Positions 45,981-54,043 of a stretch of 64,000 nt of DNA are shown in pieces; the first letter of the stretch is position 1; every line of letters begins with the position of its first letter. The position numbers were made by a program, and so were the translations under genes. The notes beneath the pieces were generated by a model. The model saw only the letters and a program-made list of their open reading frames with translations. It did not search any database and was not told the origin of the DNA. Source of the stretch: Elusimicrobia bacterium GWA2_66_18 (GTDB lineage Bacteria; Elusimicrobiota; Elusimicrobia; UBA1565; UBA9628); NCBI GenBank assembly GCA_001799675.1, contig MGTX01000002.1, forward strand, positions 223,818 through 287,817, written 5' to 3'.

Positions 45981-46403
45981 TTACGGACCGAGAAGACACG
46001 GTCCTCCCAAGCTGGCATTGACACCTCTCTGGACGTCGATGACGTTGCACGAGCCGTCGCGGTTCAAGTCCGACGCGCAGGCCGTTACGCCCAGAGCCGC
46101 ATTGACTTGCAATTGAACGTCCACCACGTTGGTCGAGGCGTCCCGGTTCAAGTCGCAGGCGTAATAAACGCTCAACGTAAGCGTGCTGACGCCCGTGCCG
46201 CTCGCGTTGGCGGCACTGATGGTCACGCTGGAAGTCCCCACAGTCGTGGGCGTTCCGGAGATGCGCCCCGTGCCGGTGCTCACCGACAAGCCCGCAGGCA
46301 GACCCGCGGCGTTGAAGCTCGTGGGGCTGTTGGCGGCCGTAATCTGATAGCTGAAGACGGTCCCTACCGTACCGGCGGCGCTCAGCGCGCTGGTAATGAC
46401 CGG
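45981..46403 (-). repeat. Constant tail copy C
   Basis: Carries STGTGRISG, YYACDLN instead of YSACDLN, AALGVTACAS, DVQRGVN and SLGGPCLLGP. Confidence 0.85.
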
Positions 46404-48875
46404 CGCGGAGATGGCGGTCGCATAGGTGACGGTAATGGTGTCGCTGGAACTGTTGCCGGCGGCGTCCTTGGCGGTGACGGTGATGGTGTTACTTCCGGAA
46501 ACTAAGGCGATACCGGCGACTGACCAGGAGGTGGTTCCGGAGGCGGTACCGGAAGTACTATTGGCGGAGTTGGTCCAACCGACTGCGGATACTCCGATAT
46601 TATCAGAGGCAGTTCCGGATAAGGAGATACTTGAGTTGGTAGCGGAGCAGGTGGCGCTGGATGTGGGTGAGGTGATGGCTATGCTAGGGGAAGTGGTGTC
46701 TTGAGAAACGGCAGTACCCGGCGGTGGAAGTTTCCAGGTGCCAAGAGACGAACCGACATAGACATAACTATTGTCTGGCTTGACTGTGAGATACATCGGA
46801 GTAAATTCCGATCCTAAATTATCCGTAATATTTACCCAGGAATTTCCACCGTCAATTGACCGGAATATTCCACTTGAATTTCCTATCCAAGCCTTATAAT
46901 ATCCAGCGTACAGAATATTCGTATTGTTAGGATCTGCTGTTACATACAATGTATCTATTGAATTAAACCGACTCTTACTTAAACCGTTAGCCTCGTTTTT
47001 TAATGATAGGGTAGAACCATTGATTATATAGATTCCCTTGTTTTTTACTGCTACGTATATCTTATCTTGATTTTTGGGGTCTACGGTAATCTGGCCAACA
47101 TCGTTATTTGCATAAGTAACCGGAATATCCGGATATGGATTTGTCCAAGCACTTCCCCCATTAGTTGATTTAAATATTCTAAAATAATTGGTAGCCGGAG
47201 CCGCGTCCCATGAATAGACAATATCCCCATTCCCCTGATACATCGCCACTACGCCCTTAGAAAGAGTTGTATATGTATTATTATTTTGTATATTTGTGAA
47301 TTTATAAGTGTCCGCATAGGCAATATTTGAGTTGCCTGGGTGAAAGGCAAAGAAACAATATGTCCAATCCCTCTCCGTACCACTTATTAAATCCCAAGTA
47401 GGATTCGTTGCGTTGGCATTTCTCGTAATAGCAATTTGCCTGGTTTGCCAATCACCTACTGCTGTAATTATGGTATTAGAATTAGGCGCAATAGCTCCTC
47501 CCATTGTTGACTTTGCGCTCAAATATCTAGGTATTCTCATATTTCTAAACGTACCACCGCCATCCTCCGTAAGAAAGGGACCGGCATCAACCAAAAACAT
47601 CCCAAATCTGCTGGAATTATTCCTATCAAAACTAATATTTGACATTCCCGTCTTCGTCATTTGAAAACCGGCTAATCCACCCGTATATCCTGTGGCTGAA
47701 TATCTCCAATCAACCCCGCCATCAGTAGTTTTCCTAATATTACCTCCGTCTCCACTTGTAAAGGCGATATTTTTATCAGTTGGATGAACTGCCATTGGAT
47801 TCATCCAATAGTTTGCTTTTGGGTCGGTATCGTAACCCCCCAAAGAACCAGCTATCCAGCCATCAGCATTTGACTCATCCATACTGGCAGGCTCTACCCA
47901 TGTACTTCCGGCATCATGGGTGTAAAAAACACTTTTCCTGTTGAAACCGACAAAAAGGTAATTGGGGTCTGCGGGACTTATTGCTATAAATCTGGCTGAT
48001 TTGCCTGCACTGAGCGCAGTTGTCAAACCATTATTGATTGTGGACCACGTTGTCCCGCCATTTGTTGTTTTGTATACGCCGTAGTTGTTTACAGTTAAAT
48101 ATATAATGCTCCCATTTGTCGGATGAATTGCAGCGGCAAGGGGATATGTATTATTAGGTAGGGTTATTTTTGTTTGCGCGGCAGAGCTTCCGCTATCTGC
48201 TACTTTATAGAACCCGCCATCAGAAGATACAAATATAATTGTGTTGTCAATAGGATGAACCTTCACATCCGTTATCCTTATCCCATCTAATATATATCCT
48301 CCACCGCTTTTTACTACTTGTGAAAAAGTCGCGCCCCCGTCCGTGCTCTTCATAAGGCCATCCTCGTGAGTGCCGGCATAGATAGTCCCTGTGGTTGTAA
48401 AAGTGAAATCAACGCCCCCCATTTCACCGCTCGGTTTACTGTAGTTAGTTGATTTAACTAACGTCCAGGTATCTCCTCCATTTGTAGTTCTATATATCCC
48501 ATTCTGCCCGCCAGCAAAAGGCATATGCTGGCCCACTATACTCGCCAAAAATACTTTGTTAGCATTGGTAGGATCGACAGCTAGAGAAGCGCAACCAAGC
48601 GCTACAATTCCACTGCCTTTGGGAGTCCAGGTTGTCCCACCATCTGTACTCTTCCATACCTTTGACGTATCTGAACATAGATACACAATATTGGGATTGG
48701 AGGGGGCTATAGCTATGCTCATAACCTGCTGAAATCCCTCCCCGCCAGCAAGACTCGCTGTCTTCTGCGCTTGAGTCCTTAAAGGCACCTGCCGCCATTG
48801 AGCGTAAGAAATCCGTGGCATACATGTAGACGTCAACAGAAATACCCTGAATATCAGGATAATTTTTCTATTCAT
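45981..48875 (-). CDS. Secreted Asp-box/BNR-repeat propeller protein with Ig and dockerin-like tail (array gene C)
   Basis: The protein is 964 residues. Its signal peptide (MNRKIILIFRVFLLTSTCMP) differs from the array norm. Residues about 25-735 carry many Asp-box motifs, S-x-D-x-G-x-T/S-W: KSTDGGTTWTPKG, MKSTDGGATFSQV, RSIDGGNSWVNI. The start GEGFQQVMSIAIAPSNPNIV and paired-propeller length resemble GH74-type xyloglucanases and sortilin-like proteins. No catalytic residue can be asserted. Ig-like domain about 745-824, tail 825-964. The array's standard MKRI leader lies just upstream in another frame and ends in a stop that overlaps this ATG. Confidence 0.83.
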   Translation of the reverse strand: MNRKIILIFRVFLLTSTCMPRISYAQWRQVPLRTQAQKTASLAGGEGFQQVMSIAIAPSNPNIVYLCSDTSKVWKSTDGGTTWTPKGSGIVALGCASLAVDPTNANKVFLASIVGQHMPFAGGQNGIYRTTNGGDTWTLVKSTNYSKPSGEMGGVDFTFTTTGTIYAGTHEDGLMKSTDGGATFSQVVKSGGGYILDGIRITDVKVHPIDNTIIFVSSDGGFYKVADSGSSAAQTKITLPNNTYPLAAAIHPTNGSIIYLTVNNYGVYKTTNGGTTWSTINNGLTTALSAGKSARFIAISPADPNYLFVGFNRKSVFYTHDAGSTWVEPASMDESNADGWIAGSLGGYDTDPKANYWMNPMAVHPTDKNIAFTSGDGGNIRKTTDGGVDWRYSATGYTGGLAGFQMTKTGMSNISFDRNNSSRFGMFLVDAGPFLTEDGGGTFRNMRIPRYLSAKSTMGGAIAPNSNTIITAVGDWQTRQIAITRNANATNPTWDLISGTERDWTYCFFAFHPGNSNIAYADTYKFTNIQNNNTYTTLSKGVVAMYQGNGDIVYSWDAAPATNYFRIFKSTNGGSAWTNPYPDIPVTYANNDVGQITVDPKNQDKIYVAVKNKGIYIINGSTLSLKNEANGLSKSRFNSIDTLYVTADPNNTNILYAGYYKAWIGNSSGIFRSIDGGNSWVNITDNLGSEFTPMYLTVKPDNSYVYVGSSLGTWKLPPPGTAVSQDTTSPSIAITSPTSSATCSATNSSISLSGTASDNIGVSAVGWTNSANSTSGTASGTTSWSVAGIALVSGSNTITVTAKDAAGNSSSDTITVTYATAISAPVITSALSAAGTVGTVFSYQITAANSPTSFNAAGLPAGLSVSTGTGRISGTPTTVGTSSVTISAANASGTGVSTLTLSVYYACDLNRDASTNVVDVQLQVNAALGVTACASDLNRDGSCNVIDVQRGVNASLGGPCLLGP

Positions 48876-48934
48876 GGTGTTAATAAAGTGTATGAAAAGA
48901 TTGAAAATATTAGAATGTAAAATATGCGCTTCAT
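48872..48934 (-). CDS. Orphaned 20-residue signal-peptide leader upstream of gene C
   Basis: An ATG exactly 14 bases after gene D's stop encodes MKRIFYILIFSIFSYTLLTP and then stops in a TGA overlapping the gene C ATG (ATGA). It aligns with the MKRIF leaders of the sister genes, including their spacer and start. It is the standard leader separated from its body by a frame change. It may now act only to couple translation. Confidence 0.65.
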   Translation of the reverse strand: MKRIFYILIFSIFSYTLLTP

Positions 48935-48948
48935 GGCTATTCCTTGGT

Positions 48949-49368
48949 TTACGGGCCCAGGAGACACTGCCCTCCCAAGCCGGCATTGACATCTCTCTGG
49001 ACGTCGATGACGTTGCATGAGCCGTCGCGGTTTAAGTCCGATGTACACGCCGCCGCGCCCAGGGCCTGATTGACCTGCAATTGAACGTCCACCACGTTGG
49101 TCGCTCCGTCCCGGTTCAAGTCGCAGGCGGAATAAACGCTCAACGTCAGGGTCTTGGCGTCCATTCCGCCCGCGTTGGCGGCGCTGATGGTCACGCTGGA
49201 AGTCCCGGCAGTCGTGGGCGTTCCGGAGATGAGCCCCCCGGTGCTCACCGACAAGACCGCCGGCAGGCCCGCGGCGTTGAAGCTCGTGGGGCTGTTGGCG
49301 GCCGTGATCTGATAGCTGAACGCGGTCCCCGCCGTGCCGGTGGAACTCAGCGCGCTGGTGATGACCGG
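48949..49368 (-). repeat. Constant tail copy D
   Basis: Short He_PIG form (STGGLISG), with GGMDAKTLTLSVY; dockerin part QALGAAACTS and GLGGQCLLGP. Confidence 0.85.
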
Positions 49369-51564
49369 CGCGGGGCTGACTGTCGCGCTGTACGTGACCG
49401 TGATCGTATCGGTGGATGCGTTATTGGCCGCGTCTTTGGCGGTCACCATGATGAGATTGGCTCCGGGCAGCAGGGCTATGCTGGCGATCGACCAACTGGT
49501 GGTGCCGGCAGCGACGCCGCCGCCTCCTTTGTCGCTGGTCCAACTGATCGCGGATACTCCGATATTATCCGCAGAAGTCCCGGATAAGGCGATGGTGCTG
49601 GTGGTGGTGGAATAGGCGGTGCTGGATGTGGGACCGGCAATGCTGACGCTGGGGGCGATGGTGTCAGGGGTGATGGTTTTAGGAATGAGTCTAGCGCCAG
49701 CCCAATCGGCATGGTCATCGCTTCTATTGTCTCCCGAATCCGTGACAATTAATTTCAGCGAATTCTTGCTGTTAAGGTCTATGCTGATTGATTTAGTTGC
49801 CGTGGCGCCAGTCATGATTCCGCTGTCGTAAAGTTTAATGTTATCAACCCAGACCTGGAAAATCACGGAACCGCCGTTGGCTATCTCATCATCAACTCCG
49901 ATGTCCGAAAGGAATGATGAATATTGATTGTTGATGTTGTAAACGATTTCTGAATAAGAATGGGTCCCGAGTCCTTTGGCATAGGTTGTTCCATTGAGGG
50001 TGATAGTTTTCCCGTCTCCGGACAAGGATTCTCCGTTGCTCGTATCCTTCTCTGCCGGCCCCCAGCCGTTAATAACTGCCGTCCAGTCGAGGTTGCTTAA
50101 ATATATCGTCGAGGTTGAAGAGACATTACGGATAATCAAAGCCACGCCAACAGCTGCATCCCACCCAGTCGTTGCAGGAGCAGTGATAGCTGTAACGCCG
50201 CCGCCCTGAACCGAACCGCTTAAAAGCAGGCTACCGGTTCGCGGATCATACCATTCATAGGTATAACTTCCTGAAAGGAGTGTGAGTTTGGCGGGGGTTG
50301 TGGTTTTACTTCCCCAAAAATAGGCCAAATATTCTGAACCTGGATTAGCGATAAGCTGTTTATTGGCGCCCGAAGGGCCTTGGGTTACAAGAGAATCGTA
50401 TTCATTGCCGCCGGCATCAACCGGCGACATTTCCCAGAAACGCAAAGACTCAACGATGTTGCGCAGGATTTGCAATCGTTGCGCTCCGGCTATCCAGCCA
50501 GGATCCCCGTTAACCATACGACTGGCCATATCTTCATAAAAAGCGAGGTGACCGCCGGATAAAAACATCCCCCAGGCTTCAAGTGTCTGAGGGTCAAGGT
50601 TAGCGCCGTAGAAATCGCCGGATTCGTTAACGCTTAAAACTTTATTTTTTGTTTGGGCGTTGTGGAAAAGATCGGAAATCTCTTGCGGGTTGGGATGGCT
50701 GCCGCTGCCGAGATGAAAATTCATCACGTCGATATACGGCTCGTTCCAAAAATATTGGATGCCGATCGTATGCATCCCTCCATATTGATGGCTGTGCGCG
50801 GAGACAAGGCGGGAGGTTGATGAATCAACTCGCCGCGCCCAATACTGCTGCCAAGGATAGACGCCGTCAATGTTGCCGCTAACAGGAAACTCATTCGCTA
50901 TTTCAAAATAGACGTTATTGAATCCGCCGAGTTCAGTAACCGTTTTATCCACCAATGCCTGCTGGTAGTCTTTTAATTTTTTACCGGTGGTGGAAACTTG
51001 CGACGAATAGTTAAGGTCAAAATATTGGGGATTAAAATGGCCGTTGGCGTTGGCGCTAAAAACCCCGTTTGTGTTGAAATTTTTATTTTCAGCGCTTCGA
51101 TATGTCGTATTTGACCACTCCGCGGAATCGTTAATGTTATCGGGGGCGAAAATCGTGACTTCCACGACAATATCCTTGTTTTTAGCCGCGGCGATGAAAT
51201 CCTTTACTCTTTGCCAGTAAGCGGAATTCCACTGATCAAGATTATGCTTGCCGTTGGAGTATTGCCACGGAGTCAAAAAAGGGCCGTCGGGATAGGGAGT
51301 TTTAAACCAAGGATAAACCCAAATGCGAACTTTATTGATCCCATATTGGGTAAACCGATTCAATGCCGTGTTGTAAGCGTAAGTGGTATCGGCGGCCAAT
51401 TCCTGCTGGTCAAACCCCACTAAATACGTATACTCCCCGTTGTATGTAAACCATCGGCCGACTCGATCAAGACCTGTTGCTGCATTTGCGGTCATTGGAT
51501 TGACAGGAATGAATGGCGCACTGAATAAGATTAAAAATACTGGAATGTGAAATATGCGCTTCAT
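48949..51564 (-). CDS. Secreted GH-A-clan glycosidase-like protein with NPCBM, Ig and dockerin-like tail (array gene D)
   Basis: The protein is 871 residues with signal MKRIFHIPVFLILFSAPFIP. A (beta/alpha)8-like domain (about 35-390) starts GRWFTYNGEYTYLVGFDQQE. It has the acid/base signature N-E in NNVYFEIANEFP and a candidate nucleophile E in VLSVNESGDF, as in GH5/GH140-like enzymes. A beta domain (about 400-485, YTYEWYDPRTGSLL) resembles the C-terminal domain of DUF4038-type glycosidases. NPCBM-like module about 488-628, Ig-like about 650-732, tail 733-871. Likely hydrolyses a plant or algal polysaccharide; the family assignment is by pattern only. Confidence 0.83.
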   Translation of the reverse strand: MKRIFHIPVFLILFSAPFIPVNPMTANAATGLDRVGRWFTYNGEYTYLVGFDQQELAADTTYAYNTALNRFTQYGINKVRIWVYPWFKTPYPDGPFLTPWQYSNGKHNLDQWNSAYWQRVKDFIAAAKNKDIVVEVTIFAPDNINDSAEWSNTTYRSAENKNFNTNGVFSANANGHFNPQYFDLNYSSQVSTTGKKLKDYQQALVDKTVTELGGFNNVYFEIANEFPVSGNIDGVYPWQQYWARRVDSSTSRLVSAHSHQYGGMHTIGIQYFWNEPYIDVMNFHLGSGSHPNPQEISDLFHNAQTKNKVLSVNESGDFYGANLDPQTLEAWGMFLSGGHLAFYEDMASRMVNGDPGWIAGAQRLQILRNIVESLRFWEMSPVDAGGNEYDSLVTQGPSGANKQLIANPGSEYLAYFWGSKTTTPAKLTLLSGSYTYEWYDPRTGSLLLSGSVQGGGVTAITAPATTGWDAAVGVALIIRNVSSTSTIYLSNLDWTAVINGWGPAEKDTSNGESLSGDGKTITLNGTTYAKGLGTHSYSEIVYNINNQYSSFLSDIGVDDEIANGGSVIFQVWVDNIKLYDSGIMTGATATKSISIDLNSKNSLKLIVTDSGDNRSDDHADWAGARLIPKTITPDTIAPSVSIAGPTSSTAYSTTTSTIALSGTSADNIGVSAISWTSDKGGGGVAAGTTSWSIASIALLPGANLIMVTAKDAANNASTDTITVTYSATVSPAPVITSALSSTGTAGTAFSYQITAANSPTSFNAAGLPAVLSVSTGGLISGTPTTAGTSSVTISAANAGGMDAKTLTLSVYSACDLNRDGATNVVDVQLQVNQALGAAACTSDLNRDGSCNVIDVQRDVNAGLGGQCLLGP

Positions 51565-51578
51565 GGCAATTCTCTTGT

Positions 51579-52001
51579 TTACGGGCCGAGGAGACACTGC
51601 CCTCCCAAGCTCGCATTGACATCCCTTTGGACGTCTATGACGTTGCATAAGCCGTCGCGGTTCAAGTCCGACGCGCAAGCCGCCGCGCCCAGAGCCGCAT
51701 TGACCTGCAATTGCACGTCCACCACGTTGGTCGAGGCATCCCGGTTCAAGTCGCAGGCGGAATAAACGCTCAACGTAAGCGTGCTGACGCCCGTGCCGCT
51801 CGTGTTGGAGGCGCTCAGGGCCACGTTGGAAGTCGCGGCGGCCGTGGGCGTTCCGGAGATAAGGCCGGTCGTGGTGCTGACCGAGAGCCCCGCAGGCAGG
51901 CCCGCGGCGCTGAAGCTGGTGGGGCTGTTGGCGGCCGTGATCTGGTAGCTCAACGCCGTTGCCGCCGTGCCGGTGGAACTCAGCGCGCTGGTGATGACCG
52001 G
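51579..52001 (-). repeat. Constant tail copy E
   Basis: He_PIG part with STTTGLISG and TSNVALSASN; dockerin part AALGAAACAS and SLGGQCLLGP. Confidence 0.85.
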
Positions 52002-53597
52002 CGCGAGGTTGCCGGTTTTGGAAATCGTCAGGATATAACCAACGCCTTTTATTTGGCTATTAGCGGTGTCGATTGCTATGTCAAATGTGGACTTTAATTT
52101 TATTTCAAGATGGTCGCCTGCGGCGGCAGTCGAAACATCGCCGCTCGCGTCGATGAGATTCTCCTCAAAATACTCATTAGCACTTCGAATAGAAGCAAGC
52201 GCTTCCCCCGGCTTAAGCTGGATAACTCCGCTCGTACTGGTAAACACCGCAAAAAGCTTGCCTGTCTTCCAGTGCCGCGAATACATGACATCTTTGTCGA
52301 TATGGCTTTGCTGATAGCCGTTAGCATCGTAGCTATCATAGACAGGGTCGGTAGTGCTCTTGTTCCAAGCGCGATGAGAGGAATCAACCGCTATGGCGTT
52401 CAGATTATCCCAATTAGGGATGCATTTTATAAGTTTGAGCCTTGGGTAGACATTCGCGACGCTGTCGGTGAAAGTACTGGACATATTACCGAGCGCAAGA
52501 TTCAAAAACCAATTATACCAAGCGCCATTAACACCGGCTTTTGCGGCAATAAGACGATTGATGTTTTCATCGATTTTACTTCTCTGATTGCTTCCAACCA
52601 TATTCTTCGTAATGCCGGTAGGGCCGATCTTCACGCCGCTGGAATCGTAGTAATCGAAATTCTTGGGTTCATCGACGAAGTTCGTACTCGCCCCCTCTTC
52701 CATCACCAGATCCGGTATCAAATCCGCTTTGTCTTGACGCTGAGAGATGCCGTTGACCCATTCATCATAACCTGTAGTGCTATATATCCTCGCGGGATCA
52801 ATGATCCACTTGGCATTGGGATATATTTTTTTGGTCTCCCGCATGAGTTGCTTAAAGAACGCGGCCAATCCATCCGGATAAGCGGCGAAATCCTTAGTTT
52901 TCGTGCCGTTAAGACCGATATGGTCGATCCCTGAATCCGAACCCGTCATCGCCTTAAGGGTCGTCTTCGTCTGACCGCCTTTGGTCGAATCCCACTTATA
53001 AAAACAACCCGCGAGATCCGGCACATCAAATTGATATCCCGCAAAATTAAAATTATTGCCTGCAAAAGTTCCCGCTGTCTTAATGATTTTTTCTACCACG
53101 TAATCGATAACGGCCTGTTGCTGAAAATCCCACAGAACCTCGAATTTATTGCTTCCATTCCACCAACCGGTAGCCAAATTATCCGGAAATTTATTAGCGC
53201 TTATGTTGACCATATACGCGCTATACCACGCTGCCTGGGTAGACGTATAAATCCTGCTTTTATCTATCATGAATGCGCCGTTTAAATTTTTATAATTTTC
53301 CAATGTTTCAAACACCTGATAATACAGATGAGGACCCAGCATGTAGAATTTCATCCCAGCGGTGGTGGGGGTGGATTTATAGTAACTGGAATACCAGGAG
53401 TAGACATTAATATAATCATATCCCATTTGCTTGGCATAGCGCACATTATTCTCTTTGGTGTCATGAACAAGAGAATAATAATTCTTCCAGTTCTCGTCTT
53501 GCGCCGTCTGAGCGAAGGCAATACCGCTGGTAGGCGATAAAATCGGGAAGGCCGTCAAAATCATGAAGACCGTGGGATATATATTATTGAGTTGCAT
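51579..53597 (-). CDS. Secreted barrel-like protein of the array's four-member family (array gene E)
   Basis: The protein is 672 residues. The body (about 35-520) is homologous to genes G, H and I: NVRYAKQMGYDYINVYSWYS, ATGWWNGSNKFEVLWDFQQQ, FAGYQFDVPDLAG, VNGAWYNWFLNL, YPRLKLIKCIPNWDNLNAIA, VMYSRHWKTGKLFAVF. The alternation suggests a TIM barrel followed by a beta-sandwich, as in glycosidases, but I do not recognise the family. There is no Ig domain; the tail (533-672) follows directly. The leader is unique: MQLNNIYPTVFMILTAFPIL replaces the MKRI signal and the spacer is 23 instead of 14 bases. Confidence 0.8.
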   Translation of the reverse strand: MQLNNIYPTVFMILTAFPILSPTSGIAFAQTAQDENWKNYYSLVHDTKENNVRYAKQMGYDYINVYSWYSSYYKSTPTTAGMKFYMLGPHLYYQVFETLENYKNLNGAFMIDKSRIYTSTQAAWYSAYMVNISANKFPDNLATGWWNGSNKFEVLWDFQQQAVIDYVVEKIIKTAGTFAGNNFNFAGYQFDVPDLAGCFYKWDSTKGGQTKTTLKAMTGSDSGIDHIGLNGTKTKDFAAYPDGLAAFFKQLMRETKKIYPNAKWIIDPARIYSTTGYDEWVNGISQRQDKADLIPDLVMEEGASTNFVDEPKNFDYYDSSGVKIGPTGITKNMVGSNQRSKIDENINRLIAAKAGVNGAWYNWFLNLALGNMSSTFTDSVANVYPRLKLIKCIPNWDNLNAIAVDSSHRAWNKSTTDPVYDSYDANGYQQSHIDKDVMYSRHWKTGKLFAVFTSTSGVIQLKPGEALASIRSANEYFEENLIDASGDVSTAAAGDHLEIKLKSTFDIAIDTANSQIKGVGYILTISKTGNLAPVITSALSSTGTAATALSYQITAANSPTSFSAAGLPAGLSVSTTTGLISGTPTAAATSNVALSASNTSGTGVSTLTLSVYSACDLNRDASTNVVDVQLQVNAALGAAACASDLNRDGLCNVIDVQRDVNASLGGQCLLGP

Positions 53598-53620
53598 AAT
53601 AAAGCGACTCCATTCGATCT

Positions 53621-54043
53621 CTATGGGCCGACGACACACGGCCCTCCCAAGCTCGCATTGACATCCCTTTGGACGTCTATGACGTTGCATAAGCCGTCGC
53701 GGTTCAAGTCCGACGCGCAAGCCGCCGCGCCCAGGGCCTGATTGACTTGTAACTGCACGTCCACCACGTTGGTCGAGGCGTCCCGGTTTAAGTCGCAGGC
53801 GGAATAAACGCTCAACGTAAGCGTGCTGACGCCCGTTCCGCCCGCGTTGACGGCACTGATGGTCACGCTGGAAGTCCCCACAGCCGTGGGCGTTCCGGAG
53901 ATGAGGCCTGTGCCGCTGTTCACCGATAGCCCCGCCGGCAGGCCCGCTGCGGCGAAGCTGACGGGGATGTTGATTGCCGTGATCTGGTAGCTGAAGTCGG
54001 TTCCTATCGTGCCGGTCGAGCTCAGAGAGCTGGTGATGACCGG
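53621..54043 (-). repeat. Constant tail copy F
   Basis: He_PIG part with FAAAGLPAGLSVNSGTGLIS; dockerin part QALGAAACAS and SLGGPCVVGP. Confidence 0.85.
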
